Assembly: GCA_036873755.1 (NCBI GenBank)
Contig: JAVTVY010025113.1
Coordinates: 1-64,000 of the forward strand
Direction of reading: 5' to 3'
DNA from: Hanleya hanleyi
Lineage: Eukaryota; Mollusca; Polyplacophora; Lepidopleurida; Hanleyidae
Length of the DNA: 64,000 nucleotides
The position numbers and the translations under genes are program-made. The notes beneath the pieces were generated by a model. It did no database searches. It saw only the letters and a program-made list of their open reading frames with translations, and had not been told where the DNA came from. Positions within the stretch are counted from its first letter, which is position 1. Every line of letters begins with the position of its first letter. This document shows, in pieces, positions 39,668 to 52,699 of the stretch.

Positions 39668-39868
39668 CCATTAACATCAGATGATTTGTTTGAGCTGATC
39701 TGTCATCACAGCTCTTGAGCTAGTGTATCCGAATCCGCTTGCGCCGGTGCTAGGGCCGTGTGGCTACTGCATAGTCTCCACATGAACATCGTCTCCACAT
39801 GAACTCTGCAATAAAAGCGCGGCTGAGATACTAAAGCTACATCCGAGAATTCACCGTGTTTTCTCAAG
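39668..39868 (+). repeat. Interspersed repeat, partner of 27478-27650
   Basis: Same repeat in opposite orientation. Here tctccacatgaac is itself duplicated (39773 and 39791). Confidence 0.7.
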
Positions 39869-40049
39869 TATGAATGTTAGGTGTCGAGGAATGCTTTCCT
39901 GTAGTCATATGGTTGCTTTTCAGTCGCAAAACGTCGTAAATTTTTCCGACCTCTTGCATATCGCACCAATTTCATTTTGTGACGAGACCAATGCAACGGG
40001 GGCAAATTCGGCGTCTTGTCCAACCACAGGCCCTCAAAACAAAAATTGT

Positions 40050-40380
40050 TTTTCGCGATGAGCGGGGGGAGGGCGTGGGCAATGGTATTAGGGCAAAGTG
40101 TCGAAATCTGGGGTCTCTATACATAACCCATGCTTTATATAAAAATATTTATATATATATATATGTTTTGAGGGCCTGTGGTTTGGACAGGACGCCGGAT
40201 TTGCCCCCTTTGCATTGATCTCGACACACAGGCGCTCAAAACAAGAGATAGGGTCTCTATGCATAACCCCATTATTTATACAAAAATATTTTATATAAAG
40301 CATGGGGTTTATGTATAGAGACCCCATATTTCGACACTTCACCCTGATACCACCGCCCACACCCGCAAAACTCGTGTTTT
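40050..40380. repeat. Long foldback with nested inverted segments
   Basis: 'aagtgtcgaaatctggggtc' ... 'ataacccatgctttatataa' (40095-40145) is repeated inverted at 40290-40343. The preceding 'gtccaaccacaggccctcaa' (40018) also recurs inverted near 40165-40190. Confidence 0.8.
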
Positions 40381-41007
40381 AAGAGCATGTGTGTCCAACC
40401 ATGCCTAAATTATCAACCAGGATATGACATTTGCAATTGTTCTCTTGAAGGCTAATACTACAGTGAAGCAAGTTGCCCACAGAATGGGCTTGGGTGCAAA
40501 TGTAATCGCTTTATCCTGGTTTGATAATAGAGGTAAGTACAAAACACAGAATTTGCACACGTTTTCATTGATCTCACACAATGAAGGTCAGACTGAGTCA
40601 CATACTGTTTATATTGGTTTGAAATGGATCATTCTTGCATCCAATGCAGGCTCTTACAAGCGTAACACAACCTACGGATCAATCATTTCCACGGATTGAT
40701 GCTCTGGCCAAACTGATGCTCTGCGAGTCCCATTACAATAGCTTATATATCTTGAAAAATATTAGTCCACATTTGGAGAGAAACTTACTTTCGTCGAGGT
40801 GTTTAGTTTCTTTTCCAAACCGCCGCGTGACTATTGTTTGAGGCATATCAGTCAGTCTGAGTTTCATTTTGTGACGAGTCCAATGCCAAGGATGCAAATT
40901 CGGCATTCTGTTCCATTACAATATTACTCTGAGTGAAGTCCCATTACAATAGCATACCAGTATATATCCCCTAAAATATTAGTCTGTATTTAGAGGGAAA
41001 CTTATTA

Positions 41008-41893
41008 CAGTGAAACCTGAGAACTCCGACCACTGCAAACACCGGAACCTTGTCAACACCGACCAAACTCTCCGGTCCACTTTTTCTCCAATGTTAATTG
41101 CCTATACCAAGACCCTGAATACACCGGAACCTGTCCCCATCGGAACCGACCGAGTTTTTAAATGCAAACCTATCTAAACAATGTTAATTGGCCCTGAAAA
41201 CACCGACGCTGCATGCTATCCGACCGACCGACAACTCACGCACCAGGAGGTCGGTCGGTCGGCCGTCGACTCAGCTATAATCCGCTTAGAACATTCAGCA
41301 CGCCCAAACATGTACCAGTCAATTACACGAGGTGTTTGTTTGCGCCTTGCGCAAATCCAGGCCATGACGAGCATAACAGAGGATATGATCGTGAAGGAGC
41401 AGAGCAGGAAAGAGCAATCCACGCTCGATAGGTTTTTCACTAAATATTAAAGTGCTACAACTGACAATTATTACATGTATTCAAATATTTAAGTTCATTA
41501 TATTATTGTTTTGGCGTATTTATATATTTCGCATTGTGCTGATTTGAGTGCTATAGAACCGAAACCTTACGTGACCTACATTGTACCGCAGTTGCGTCAT
41601 CTTATAGACTTTCCTTCATAACATCTTGTATATATTTTCATCATAAATGTGCATTGTAAATATAAACGATCAACATCATTTATAGTATTGCATATAATTT
41701 ATTTATTTTGTGTGTCGAATAAAAAGTATTGTAGCACAGTCCTCGTATTAGCCTACTTCCTTCCTTCAGCGTTGTTGTTGTTGTCGTCTCTCAGCCAGAC
41801 GCCAAAATCATCAACCCTGAGAAAACCGACACACTGTCAAAACCGACATATTTCTTCGGTCCCGTGCAAGGTCGGTGTATCCAGGTTTCACTG
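41008..41893. mobile_element. Pogo/Tigger-like (Tc1-mariner superfamily) element, internally deleted
   Basis: Inverted ends cagtgaaacctg / caggtttcactg flanked by TA (41006-41007 and 41894-41895). Sub-terminal 'ccgaccact'/'gtcggtg' matches. 886 bp in all, too short for a complete transposase. Confidence 0.82.
41181..41450 (+). pseudogene. C-terminal remnant of a pogo/Tigger-like transposase
   Basis: 89 codons inside the element, ending 'EQSTLDRFFTKY', the tail typical of Tigger/jerky-type transposases. The catalytic DDE part is absent. Confidence 0.5.
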
Positions 41894-42464
41894 TAGTTTG
41901 TTTTCGGAAATTAAAAGTTGAACGGCGAGAAGCTAATTTAAGCATTCTTTCTATACTTTTCCGCAGAAATTATTTTGATATAATAAGCAAAGTGTTTTGG
42001 ACTGTATAAAGACAAAAATAAAAGTAAGGTATTTTTTCACAGTCCTTAAACGTTTCATCCAGAAAGATGTTCTCCTGATATGGGCACAAGAGGCACTGTG
42101 CCTGTACCGACTATGATGGTACAGACGACGGTAAGTACAGTACCAAAAATAGTGAGTAGGATTTAACGTCGTTTTCAACATTTTTTCAGTCATATCACGA
42201 CGGTGCCAGAACACGAGTGTCCACAGTTCCTATTATCCTGGACACTGATCAGCCCAGTCAGTACAGCACCAGGGTACGGAAAATATCTCATATCAAACGT
42301 CGTCAGGGTAACAAAATAAACTACTGTGGAGGAACAGCACCATACGAGGTACAACGAGTTATACACGGTGGTTGAACAGTGCTTCAAGCAATGTTTGGAC
42401 GATGGTGGTGATGTAACTGTTCAAATTCATCAAAATGAAAGCCCAACTTCAATAGGTATAATTT

Positions 42465-42820
42465 CTACACATATTTTGAGAACACATCGATACACATTAG
42501 AATGAATTAATGTTATTCTTTGTACTAGTTAATAAGGACATATCTACAAGATCTGCCTGCCGTTGGTTATCTATATAGCCGACTATTGCTCGCTTAAGCC
42601 TACATACAAAATAGTCAATGATATATTTTCTGTAAATCTTTTAAGTGATTCAACTGAACCGCTGCAGACAGGAATTTTTGACAAACACAAATGCAGAGGC
42701 AGCGATAGTTTGATGAACAGACAGTACAGACAAGCTATTATCACTTTCGAAAGGGATTAACCACGGCCTTTGACCCGAAGAAATAGGTCTCTTCATGATC
42801 ACATGGATTGCGCCCGTGTA
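42465..42820 (+). repeat. Direct repeat, left copy, flanking the LINE fragment
   Basis: 'gagaacacatcgatacacat', 'tctacaagatctgcctgc' and 'agctattatcactttcgaaa' recur in order at 44876-45340. The second copy has about 90 bp more inside. Confidence 0.82.
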
Positions 42821-43358
42821 GGTCATAAATCGATCTATCAGTATAGGGATTTGAACCAAATGAGGTGAACCAAATTCTACTTACAAGTCATTTCTCACTT
42901 CGTCATCGGCAATTTCCCGTGAAACTCCATTCCACTGTATAGTCGATAAAACAACTGTGCAAACGATGTTCTAAAACAGACTGATGTCTGTATTGTAAAT
43001 TTTGAAGTCGGGACTTAATTGTTGTGCGTCAATTTAGTTACCATTCGATCATCCCTGTAACAGAATTCGTACTTGACAAAGGCACCAGTTTGCAAGGCCT
43101 TGTTCAAATGTTTTCAATATCAGATTGCAAGTACGTGAAGCAGGTACTAGAACTCAAAGTCGTGTACGAATTTTCTGTAGGATTATGTATAAATATGAAA
43201 TCTTGCATGACAACATAATGAGTACCATATTGCACCTTTTTGTTATCAAAAATGTCAGTTGTATATACATAAATATAAACCGAAAATCCTTACGCCTAAT
43301 AGATTATGTATATTACATACAGTTGCTGTTTCCATTGAAAGCTACACAAGCTTAAGAT

Positions 43359-44485
43359 GTGCATGAAAAATGTGAATCGCCCGAAGTCCTAGAAAACATC
43401 GAGCCAAGATACATGTATATACCCATGATAAGTGACAACATCGTAACAACTCCTCACCAGTTTAATTGTCACCTTGGGTCATCCAATAACCGCACAAAGG
43501 AACAGGCCACGAAGGCCAAGGCATATGCTTATTCTTTATTAAATGCATTGCCTGTGAACACTCCCATCCTCTTCGCTGATGGATCATCCCTTATGAATCC
43601 TGGTCCATGTGGCGCTGCTGTTGTGTGTTGCTTGGAGGGCATCCAGTCGCAACCACTCATTGAGGCCCAGCCGGTGTCTCAGCTCAGTAATAGCTATCAT
43701 GGTGAATTGTACGCACTCCGCCTGCCTCTAAGATGATTCTCAGTGCCCGCCGTATTCACGAGTTTGACACTGTTAGTATTTTCAGTCACTGTCAATCTGC
43801 TATCAAGAGCATGTGTAGTATCACTCTGCATGATGCACATCAGGATCTAATCGACGCATTTCAATGTGACCTTACTGTACTTAAAAATCAGGGTGTCACT
43901 GTAGGCCTGTATTGGATTGCTGGGCATGTTAATCTGATGGGTAATGACTTAGCTGATATCCATGCCAAAGCAGCTGCACAGCAAGCTATAGATCTAACCG
44001 ATGACTCTAGAACATCGATCAGCACAGTCAAGGGAATTATTAAGAGAGACATACGGTTACGATGGCAGAAATGCTGGGAATATGTGGATACAGGAAGAGA
44101 GTATTTTCATCTGCACCCTAAAGTGCCCACTTCCAGATACAGGTCAGTTGCTCCCCGGTACCAAGAGGTAAGGTACTTAAGACTGACCACTGGTCACTGC
44201 AGACTGAAAGCACATATGTACAGACTCAAACTGGTAGATACTCCTCTTTGTGAATGTGACCAGTCTCCTGAGCATGTTCTCCTAGAATGTCCTCTTTGGA
44301 CTATGGCAAGGGAGACAATGCAAAACACTATTGAAGTACACTATGTCAAAGCCAACACCCCTCTAGTTGAGCGACGCTATGACTACACAACTCTGTTAGC
44401 CCCTGATCACAGCTCTAAGATAACTCGGAATTCAATCAAGCAGGCAGTGACTACATTTGTTGCAGCCATTGATGCTAACCTGTAA
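43359..44485 (+). pseudogene. LINE RNase H domain and C-terminal region, frameshifted
   Basis: Two overlapping frames (43359-43736 and 43733-44485) together span a non-LTR retrotransposon RNase H domain. 'FADGSS' gives the first Asp (codon 74) and 'HGELYAL' the Glu (116). In the second frame 'SHCQSAIKS' has His where family members have Asp, and 'GHVNLMGNDLAD' gives the last Asp. A C-terminal 'CECDQSPEHVLLECPLW' zinc-knuckle-like motif follows, then the end of the protein. The RT and endonuclease parts are absent, as in a 5'-truncated copy. The frameshift plus the lost Asp show it is dead. Confidence 0.85.
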
Positions 44486-44875
44486 TCCGCGAATGTGACT
44501 CCAATCAGCATAATAAGGAAGACTAACTGTATATATGTTTTGAGTTTTATTTTGATATGGCACGCACTTGCACGACTGGGTACCGGAACCGTAAATGTAA
44601 ATACGTTGTGGAAATACCAAGTGTTTGTTAAATTGTTACCTGTGGGATACCTGAAACTACCCAGTGACCAGTATTGGCTATGGAATAGAGCCCTAAATCA
44701 ACATTGAAAGTTATTTTGCAACATCTAAAACTTTTCACATTTCTTTTGAAATTTTACATTTAAAGCTTTGGTCCCTTCATCAGTTTTTAAGTAGACCAGC
44801 TTTCGTCCACTCTTCAATATAGTTTTGAACCCAGTGACGAGACCTTCGCCTTTTTTTGGTTTTCACTGGGACAAC

Positions 44876-45340
44876 CCACACATATTTTGAGAACACATCG
44901 ATACACATTAGAATGAATTAATGTTATTCTTTGCACTAGTTGCTGAGGACATATCTACAAGATCTGCCTGCATTTGGTTATCTATATAGCCAACTATTGC
45001 TCGGTTAAGCCTACATGCAAAATAGTCAATGGCTGAGAATCAAAGTTTAAGATATATTCCAGACAATGTTAATGCCACTTTCGGAGTACTGTGACCTTGA
45101 CCTGGATATTAATAGCACGATGACTATTTACCGTGTATGTTTTCTGCATATCTTAAGTGATTCAACTAAACCGTTCCCGAATTATGCAGACAGGAATTTT
45201 TGACACACACACATGCAGAGGCAGCGATAGTTTGGTGAACAGACAGTATAGACAAGCTATTATCACTTTCGAAAGGGATTAACCACGACCATTGACCTAA
45301 AGAAATAGGTCTCTTTATGATCATATGAATAGCACACTTG
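44876..45340 (+). repeat. Direct repeat, right copy, flanking the LINE fragment
   Basis: Partner of 42465-42820. The pair brackets the LINE fragment, suggesting insertion in a repeat followed by duplication, or insertion beside an existing duplicate. Confidence 0.8.
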
Positions 45341-46137
45341 TAAAGTTTTGAGAATTAGCTGAAGAATAACTCAAGATATAGAATGGATAATTTTTGATTC
45401 AATTTCAGGGTACCCTTAACCTTTGACCTACTGCTATTTTCACAATATATCTTCAGTGAAAATTTGGAGTAGACGGACTGACTACATTTAAAGTTATCCT
45501 GGCAACAATTTGTGACACACACAACACACAGACAGAAATTTTATATTCCCAGACTACAAAAGAACTTGAGGGCATGATTATTATTCAGGTGTATTGCAGA
45601 TTAAGAACACTGGGCATATATTTCAGGAATTGTGGGTTTATTATGTTCGTCACTAGGTGACATCAGTCATAGCAGTCAAATTGAAGTTACTTTAGCTCTT
45701 ATCAGGTGCAGTTAAAATTGTTCCAACATATACTGACCAGTAAATGTACAACAAATTCAAGTGAGACATGTTGTATAACTATACAAAGCATCGCATACAG
45801 CCCTCATATAGCTATAATATATACTAAAATGACAAATTACTGTATCTTTAAATTTCTTGTAGTTTATTCATATTTTTGCCATTAAATTATGGGTCCTAAA
45901 AAAGGATATGACAAGAGAATCACATTCTCTTTACAAAACCCAAGCTACACTGGTCATCTTTCATATATGTCATTACTACACCAATCACAGGAGACCTGTC
46001 AACCCAAGCATTCATTGTTTATTGTACTGGGGTTATCCTTCATGCAGGACTGATAATTCATTAACTGTTCAATTACTCTGTTAACCTTCCATAACCTCAA
46101 ACTTCAGGCTTACATTTTCATTAGAGCTTCCCTAATA
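45341..46137. other. No gene seen
   Basis: AT-rich, with transposon-like 'gacctttgacc' strings near 45410-45430. Confidence 0.45.
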
Positions 46138-46668
46138 AGGGAGATGGTATGATAAGGCGGGGTTATGACCTATTTGTGGTACCATTGAATCCGAAAATAT
46201 AAAATGTCCTAAAAATAATTGTGTTTCAACTTAACAGCAGGGGAAATTTATATGTACACAATATATTAAAGTTTTAGCTCGATTGCTTTATGATTATAGT
46301 TATGACATGAAACTCAGTGAAATCTGCAGCATGTGCTAGTTCATGAAAAAAGGGTCTAAATCGAGTCATTCTAACACACATTTAGACACCAAGGATACCT
46401 TGAACCAAAACGCCATTTAACCTGGTGATGTGCTGGGTCAGTTCTCCACTGCTGAAAAATCTGTGTTTAAATCACTCGATTTAGACATGCTGCAGATTTC
46501 AATTGTCATAACTATAATCATAATGCAATCGAGCTAGAATTGGACATACTGTCTACATATATTTCCTCCTGCAGTTACATTAAATCACACATTTTTAATT
46601 CATCTTTTTTTTTTTATTCAAGTTTTAATTAGTATAGGCCAAAATCCCGCCTTATCGTATCATCTCCT
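46138..46668. repeat. 530-bp foldback element
   Basis: Ends ggagatggtatgataaggcg / cgccttatcgtatcatctcc. Inner arms include 'agctcgattgctttatgatt' (46276) and its complement near 46520. Non-coding, MITE-like. Confidence 0.85.
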
Positions 46669-47182
46669 TTGATTGCGGCTCCTCCCAGCCATGCATTAAG
46701 GAGAAATTGAATATTTCATGTTGTTAAACTGTTCCCATACCATGTTCAATTCCTCTTCTGATACACCAGATCTCTGCAATTTATCTCTTTTTTTCAGACA
46801 ATGTATTTAATTGCATTTCTTATATACTTCTCTTCAATTGAAATGGAAACTAGTCTGATCGGCTGATTATGGATCAATCGTCAATCATCCTTGTCAAACT
46901 ACACATGTATTCTGTTCACTAACAGGTGATCGGAAGAGAAGAAGCGAAGTTCTTGTTGTTTAACAGTTTAGAGAGAACCACCTTTCTTAAAATGGAAGAA
47001 AAAAACCTGTTGCTATAGGTGACCATGGACATATCTATCCGCATCGGATGGCATTGAATAAAACAAATTGTGGTCTATCTAATTTGCATAAGAATAGACG
47101 ACCAGATTTGTTCTCTATATAAACTATTAGACAATGCACACTTTCATTGGAACACCATTGTTATGACATGTATCAATAAAAA

Positions 47183-47890
47183 CACCTCAACAAAAGTCCC
47201 CCCTAAAAGGTAGTCTCATATTTTCAAAGATATTTGCTCGATTGCAATGAAACTTCTCACATATCATTGGGCTGACCAAGCCGACATTGAGTAACAATGA
47301 CTATTCCAGAGGTCATTTCATGTCTGAATGAACATGCGTAGCATTTAAGTCGGTCGCATTTCAAAAGTTGCAGGAGAAATTTAAGCACGATATTTCGCAG
47401 GCACACGCTCACTTAATCACCAAATTGATACCTTATTTTAGAGAGTCACCGCACTCAAAAATGGTCACCAAGACAAGGCATCACTTGTTGGTATCAAGCT
47501 CGCATCCTGTTTATAAACTTGGACATTCGCGACATTCTGTCATCGGCCTTATCGAATTCGACACCGAAAAGTTATACTGCATCGTGATGAATAAGTATTA
47601 CCCATTATTGACTACTGTGACAGTTTATTAACATGTTGGTTTTGTGATTAAGTGATCTTGTGCCTGCGAAAAAGCGTGATTAAACATTTCTTGCCACTTC
47701 TAAAATGCACCCATCTGGAACTTTGCGCATGCTCATTCAGTCATGAAACGACCTACAAAATAACCATTGATACCCAATATATATCAGCTTGATCGGCCGG
47801 ATGATATGTCCGAAGTTTTATCGCAACCAAGCAAATATCTTGGGGAAATATGAAGCTACATTTTGAGGGGAACTTACTTTTGTTGAGGTG
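47183..47890. mobile_element. MITE or short transposon with cacctcaacaaaagt ends
   Basis: Inverted ends cacctcaacaaaagt and acttttgttgaggtg, 708 bp. An 87-codon frame inside (47368-47631) has no recognised family. A related end (acttactttcgtcgaggtg) occurs alone near 40785. Confidence 0.7.
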
Positions 47891-49245
47891 CTTATAAGTC
47901 GCCAGAAGATTTTGGAGCGTCATGATGAATAAGTCAAAAGTTATTAAGCAAAAATGACCTTTTTTACCTTCATTTTAGAGAGGTTGTTCTCTCTAATCTA
48001 TTTAACGAGAATTATCGAAGGCAAGCTAGTTGTGGCCATTCATCACTTTTTTGGAGAGAGAGACACATTTACAGAGATACTAAATCAGTCTTTTGACATA
48101 TCATTTGAACATTCTTTAGCTGCAAGCGTGCATGATTATATACATGATATACTAGCGACTAAAGCGGGGCAAAAATAAAACTTGAGAACCTATAAACATA
48201 CTACAGTGTGGTAACTGAACATTATGTCCATATGAATGAACGTGAAAATATAACATAATAAAGTGAGTGCAAATCTGAATAATTGCTAACAACAAAATTG
48301 GAGACATGGAACACAATAACTACTAAATATTAAGAGAAAACCAGTCATCATAATCAAACAATTTTTTTTACCAAAAACTTGTTTCTGTAATGTTTGATGG
48401 TGAGAAAGCCATTATTTTTTTCAATCCAAAACCTGCAAAATCTGATTTTTATTCAAGTTTACATACTAAAATATCAACCTTGAAAAAAAATATGATGATC
48501 AAATGCATAATATTGGATTGACGATTGATCAAGCTGTGCTCCCTAGCCTATTTCAACATTTATAAGGAGGATTTCCTCTTGTACCCGATAACAAAAATAT
48601 GACATCTCAAACAGGAATTATATTTTCACACAATATATCAGAGAGAGTGGTTTTAGTAAGAGGGGTCATATTTGTCATACTGTATTCTTCCAGTTATTCA
48701 TATGGAAAAACTTAACTCCGGGCATCTGCACAGAGAGAAATTCTGCTAACATTCTACAAATTTCACTTAGCTATGTTTTCAGTTCTTGGGATGAAGAGCA
48801 TATCCATCACACAGCATTTAGCCTCAGCTGACAATTTTGTTTTCTTCTGCTTCTAAGTCTATTGCTGTTCGAAAAATTAGAAGAAATGGGTAATACCAAA
48901 ATCGGCCAGGGAGTACAGTTTGAACGATATTCTGTAGGCAAGACCAGTCCTTACAATAGGGGCTCATGCTTGTGGCAAAATACACCTTGTCTTGTGAAAA
49001 TAATTTTTCATCAATCATAAATCCATTCATATGCTCATGGCCATCACAATGCTTTCGAGGCTAATATATCAGTATGAAAATCGGCTTTCTTACAGTCACA
49101 CACAAAGGTTATATATATAAGTTACATATATCCTTTAGGAGAAATGAACTAGATATTTATATCTATTTCAGTATCATTTAATAAATCTCTGAATGGGGGA
49201 TTGCACTTGCTGTGATCAAATCATTAGGTCACAGCGATTTTAGTT
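47891..49245. other. No gene or clear repeat
   Basis: Only short frames; nothing recognised. Confidence 0.4.
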
Positions 49246-49249
49246 TTTG

Positions 49250-49460
49250 TTTCACAGGTGAATTTTTATTTTTATTTTTAAAGACGAGGGGATAAAAATA
49301 AACCTGGCCATTTCAAGTTCACCCCTTTCATTTTGTGGGCAGAGGAGTTTCCGCTCATCTGGTCCAGTTTTATTTTCATTCTTATCATCTACTCCAATTT
49401 AGAAAAAAAAACAAAAAATCTGCATGTGAAACAAAAAATAAAATTGGTTTTGCTGTACAG
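49250..49460 (+). repeat. Interspersed repeat, copy 1
   Basis: 'gtttcacaggtgaattt' ... 'gagtttccgctcat' ... 'tggtccagtttta' and an A-rich tail are shared with 54215-54420. SINE-like. Confidence 0.65.
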
Positions 49461-50224
49461 ATCATTAATCTGTTAAGTATATATGATATTCGTGTACAAG
49501 TTCACAATACTGATTGGTTCATAGTATACAAAGTTAATAATTTCTGTGAAGGTTACATATTTGTTACTTCAACATGGACACGGATATGTACACACATTCA
49601 ACATAGATGTTTGGTAGGTTTGGTTTGGCAATTGTTGCACAGTAAATGCGGCACCTTCTTCTCATTTCTGGTGACCTCAATCCAGCACAGGACTGGTCAG
49701 AAATCAATGTTTGATGATTTGAAACAACTCCAATACGTTAATTATTTGTTTGATATATTTGTGACTAAATTTCATAGGTTCATCAATGGCAATATTTATA
49801 TTGGTAACCAAAGTAATCTCTCAAATATTACTTAATTATGCGCTTGCCGGTCAAGTTTTATTCTCTGGCCCTAGTGCACCACTCACATGTACATGTCCTG
49901 GTGCTCAAAACAATTATTCAACAACCAGTCGAGTCATGAATTGGACAGGGAGTCAGTATAAGGGTTCAGAGGGTAAAAGTTTGAGTTAGAGGCACAATAC
50001 AAGCATGAGGTTAGTCAATCAAATCTAGACTTTCAAATTCTAAAACGAAAGGATAGTTCAAGAATGAGAATTTTTGTGGAAACTCTTCAACTTCCACTGG
50101 CCATATCTCAACAACTGGAAATTTATTGATGAAACATATCTCATTTCGTACCATTTTATTCACTTGAACACTTTTACCCACAGACTGATGTAAAATCACA
50201 CTTTATCATATAATTTAAGCCTCG

Positions 50225-50600
50225 TTCTACCAGATATTATTTTTGTATCAATTACAGAACATTTGAGAATTCACATATTACCAAAATCAATAGGCAATTG
50301 GAAGTACGGCGGTAATTCCCCTAATAATTCACAAGAAGTTCACTTTTCAACTCTGTTATTCAAACACAGAGAAAAAGTAACATTCCCATTCTTCGATCAA
50401 ATTGAAGAAAAGTCATATGATGACAAAATGTGACACTTTGTAACTTGATCCATGAACCAGATAAATGCTAGTTTTACTGCACTTGCAGTGATCAAATTAT
50501 TAGGGGAATTACCAGATATTATTTTTGTACTACCAATTACAGAACATTTGAGAATTCACACATTACCGAAAGCAATAGGCAATTGGAAGTACCCTTAAAG
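50225..50600. mobile_element. Small MITE (50311-50513) bracketed by an 80-bp direct repeat
   Basis: Ends ggtaattcccctaataatt / aattattaggggaattacc. The flanks 'acagaacatttgagaattca' and 'caataggcaattggaagtac' occur on both sides (50250-50307 and 50540-50597). The same end type occurs at 56331-56584. Confidence 0.75.
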
Positions 50601-51007
50601 TGTAACTATGGTATTTTGCAAGTTTATGCCATACTCAAGATAATCTTCTAAATTATAGAATATACCCTGCTTCTTGTTTTACAACTTTAATTATGACAAT
50701 TTCAATGTTATTAATGTCATTGTAGTGCACAGCACCACGAGCATACCAGAATTAGTGATGTCATTATGGAGCGATTAATCACGTCCCGATGTCACAAATC
50801 TCTTCCATTCTCTGCATTGCCACGACATCCCACAGACAGTGCAGGATGCTCGAAGTATGACGTTGTGAACGTCATATCTGATGTCAAATAGGATCATGAA
50901 GATTACTCTTCCACTACAGAAAGCTGATCCGGGACAGAATACGAGTGAAGTGTTGATCGAGAACTTGCACACATTGTTAACTTTAATATGACTTCCACTT
51001 ATACAAG

Positions 51008-51910
51008 CAGGCCTCGAAAATTGGTTCATTGACGTAACCGAAAAATCGGTTACGGTAAATTTGGCTTGCGTAACCTATTGTTCGGTTACGATGTTAATTT
51101 TTATGTAACCAATTGGTTTCGCAAAACGGTTACGTAATTACCCATTACAACAGTGTACCGTCAACGAGTGAAAAAAAAGACTGTCCACAGCACGTGGGCA
51201 GCGACTGAACAGACAAATGAGTTAACATACGGGAATGGAATTGCACACGTAAATCGCTCCCACCATTCATGGTTGGCTATTGTGACTCTGGCTGTATAAT
51301 TCATTCGCCATTTCCTTGTGATTCCATTGAAATCCTGATTGAAAAGAGAGGTTGAACACGCCGCCTGCAAATTTAGAGATGGCGGAAGTGACAACGAGTG
51401 TTAACCGCAAGCTCCGCGCTCCGAGATAATTCCTCCACGAGGAGCTCCTCATGCCACCTCTGCTGCTAGCTCTGTGAAGAGCGCCTCACGGAGCAACAAC
51501 CTTGGAGCGAGAAGGCTTGGGGGTAACCCTTTCAACTCGTACAAGTTTGATAAAGCTGTTTCCTGGCCGCTATTGGTTTATCACATAATAGTATGCCGGC
51601 CCTGAACCCAGGATAGACAAAACAGTCTGTGCAAGCTGACAGACAGACACCTGCCACGTGGTTGTCTACAAATTCAATAAAGACAGGGCCGAGTTTGCGA
51701 CTTAGTTTCGCTTTTAAAACATGCTGAAAGACACACGTCATGTGTTTAAAGTTTGCACAATAGACAGACAGAGAAGAGGTTGGGACTTTTGGTACCAGAA
51801 CATATGTCCAAGAAGCGCATTCACGTAACCGATTTTTCGTTCTGGCCATTTCTGATTTGCGTAACCGACACGCGAACGATCGTTTCGTTCGCGCCAAATT
51901 TCGAGGCCTG
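51008..51910. mobile_element. hAT-like non-autonomous element
   Basis: Ends caggcctcgaaaattgg / ccaaatttcgaggcctg, with repeated 'gtaaccgaaaaatcggttac'-type sequence inside both ends. The flanks atacaagc and gtacaagt share 6 of 8 positions, fitting an aged 8-bp target duplication. A 127-codon frame inside is not a known protein. Confidence 0.75.
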
Positions 51911-52518
51911 TACAAGTACCAGTTAGATTTTAAGTATACTAGAAGTTACATCACAATAATCTTATAATTTTAATTACAAAAATTCCTGGTCAGAAATTGT
52001 CATTAAAAACCTAATGTGCTTGTACTTACAAGTGTGACACACAGAAGGTTAAAATAGTTGACCTTCTCCTTGAATACTAGTGTATAACCCTGGTGCTAAG
52101 AAGGGGGGCAGTTAAAACCTTACTATAGTGCAGTGTTGTACAACAGAAATTCTGTCAGTAGTTGAATAATGTGACTTGCTGCTGTCCTTGCAAATTGCGT
52201 GCATGGTCATGATGGTGAGAAATTGTCTATATTGGAAAAAATCAACCAGCTATGATTGGTGTTGAATGTTGAGGGATGAACAAGTGAAATGCTGTGCGTG
52301 GAAATGTGCAAAGATGAAAAACTTCAACGGGACTGTTTCTGGCTATTGCAAGTGACATCATGGATAGAATAACTACACCAAACACAACACAAAATGAATA
52401 CACATCTAATTGTTAATACTCAGCAGGTTAGGGAGATCCCACTCTCTAAAATGGAGATAGAAAAGGTCATTATTTCTCTTTTTTGTTTTTCTTTGATAGG
52501 CATTTAGACTTCGGCCTA

Positions 52519-52684
52519 TATAACACAATGCTATTCTATGGATAACAACTTCTTTATTGCTGCGGAGCTGATGTTTCGTTGGAGATACTTCCAATTAGTT
52601 TTGAAAAAGTTGGAAGTATCTCCAACGAAACGTCAGCTCCACAGCAATAAAGAAGTTGTTATCCATAGAATAGCATTGTGTCAT
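52519..52684. repeat. Near-perfect 165-bp palindrome
   Basis: Arms of about 70 bp ('caatgctattctatggataa', 'tttcgttggagatacttcca' and their complements) around a roughly 20-bp centre. Confidence 0.92.
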
Positions 52685-52699
52685 TATTTCTCAGTAACT

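Noticed and set aside
47368..47631. 87-codon frame inside the 47.2-kb element
   Set aside because: No family recognised; likely chance in a non-autonomous element.
51532..51915. 127-codon frame inside the hAT-like element
   Set aside because: No transposase motif, and it extends across the element's terminal repeat.
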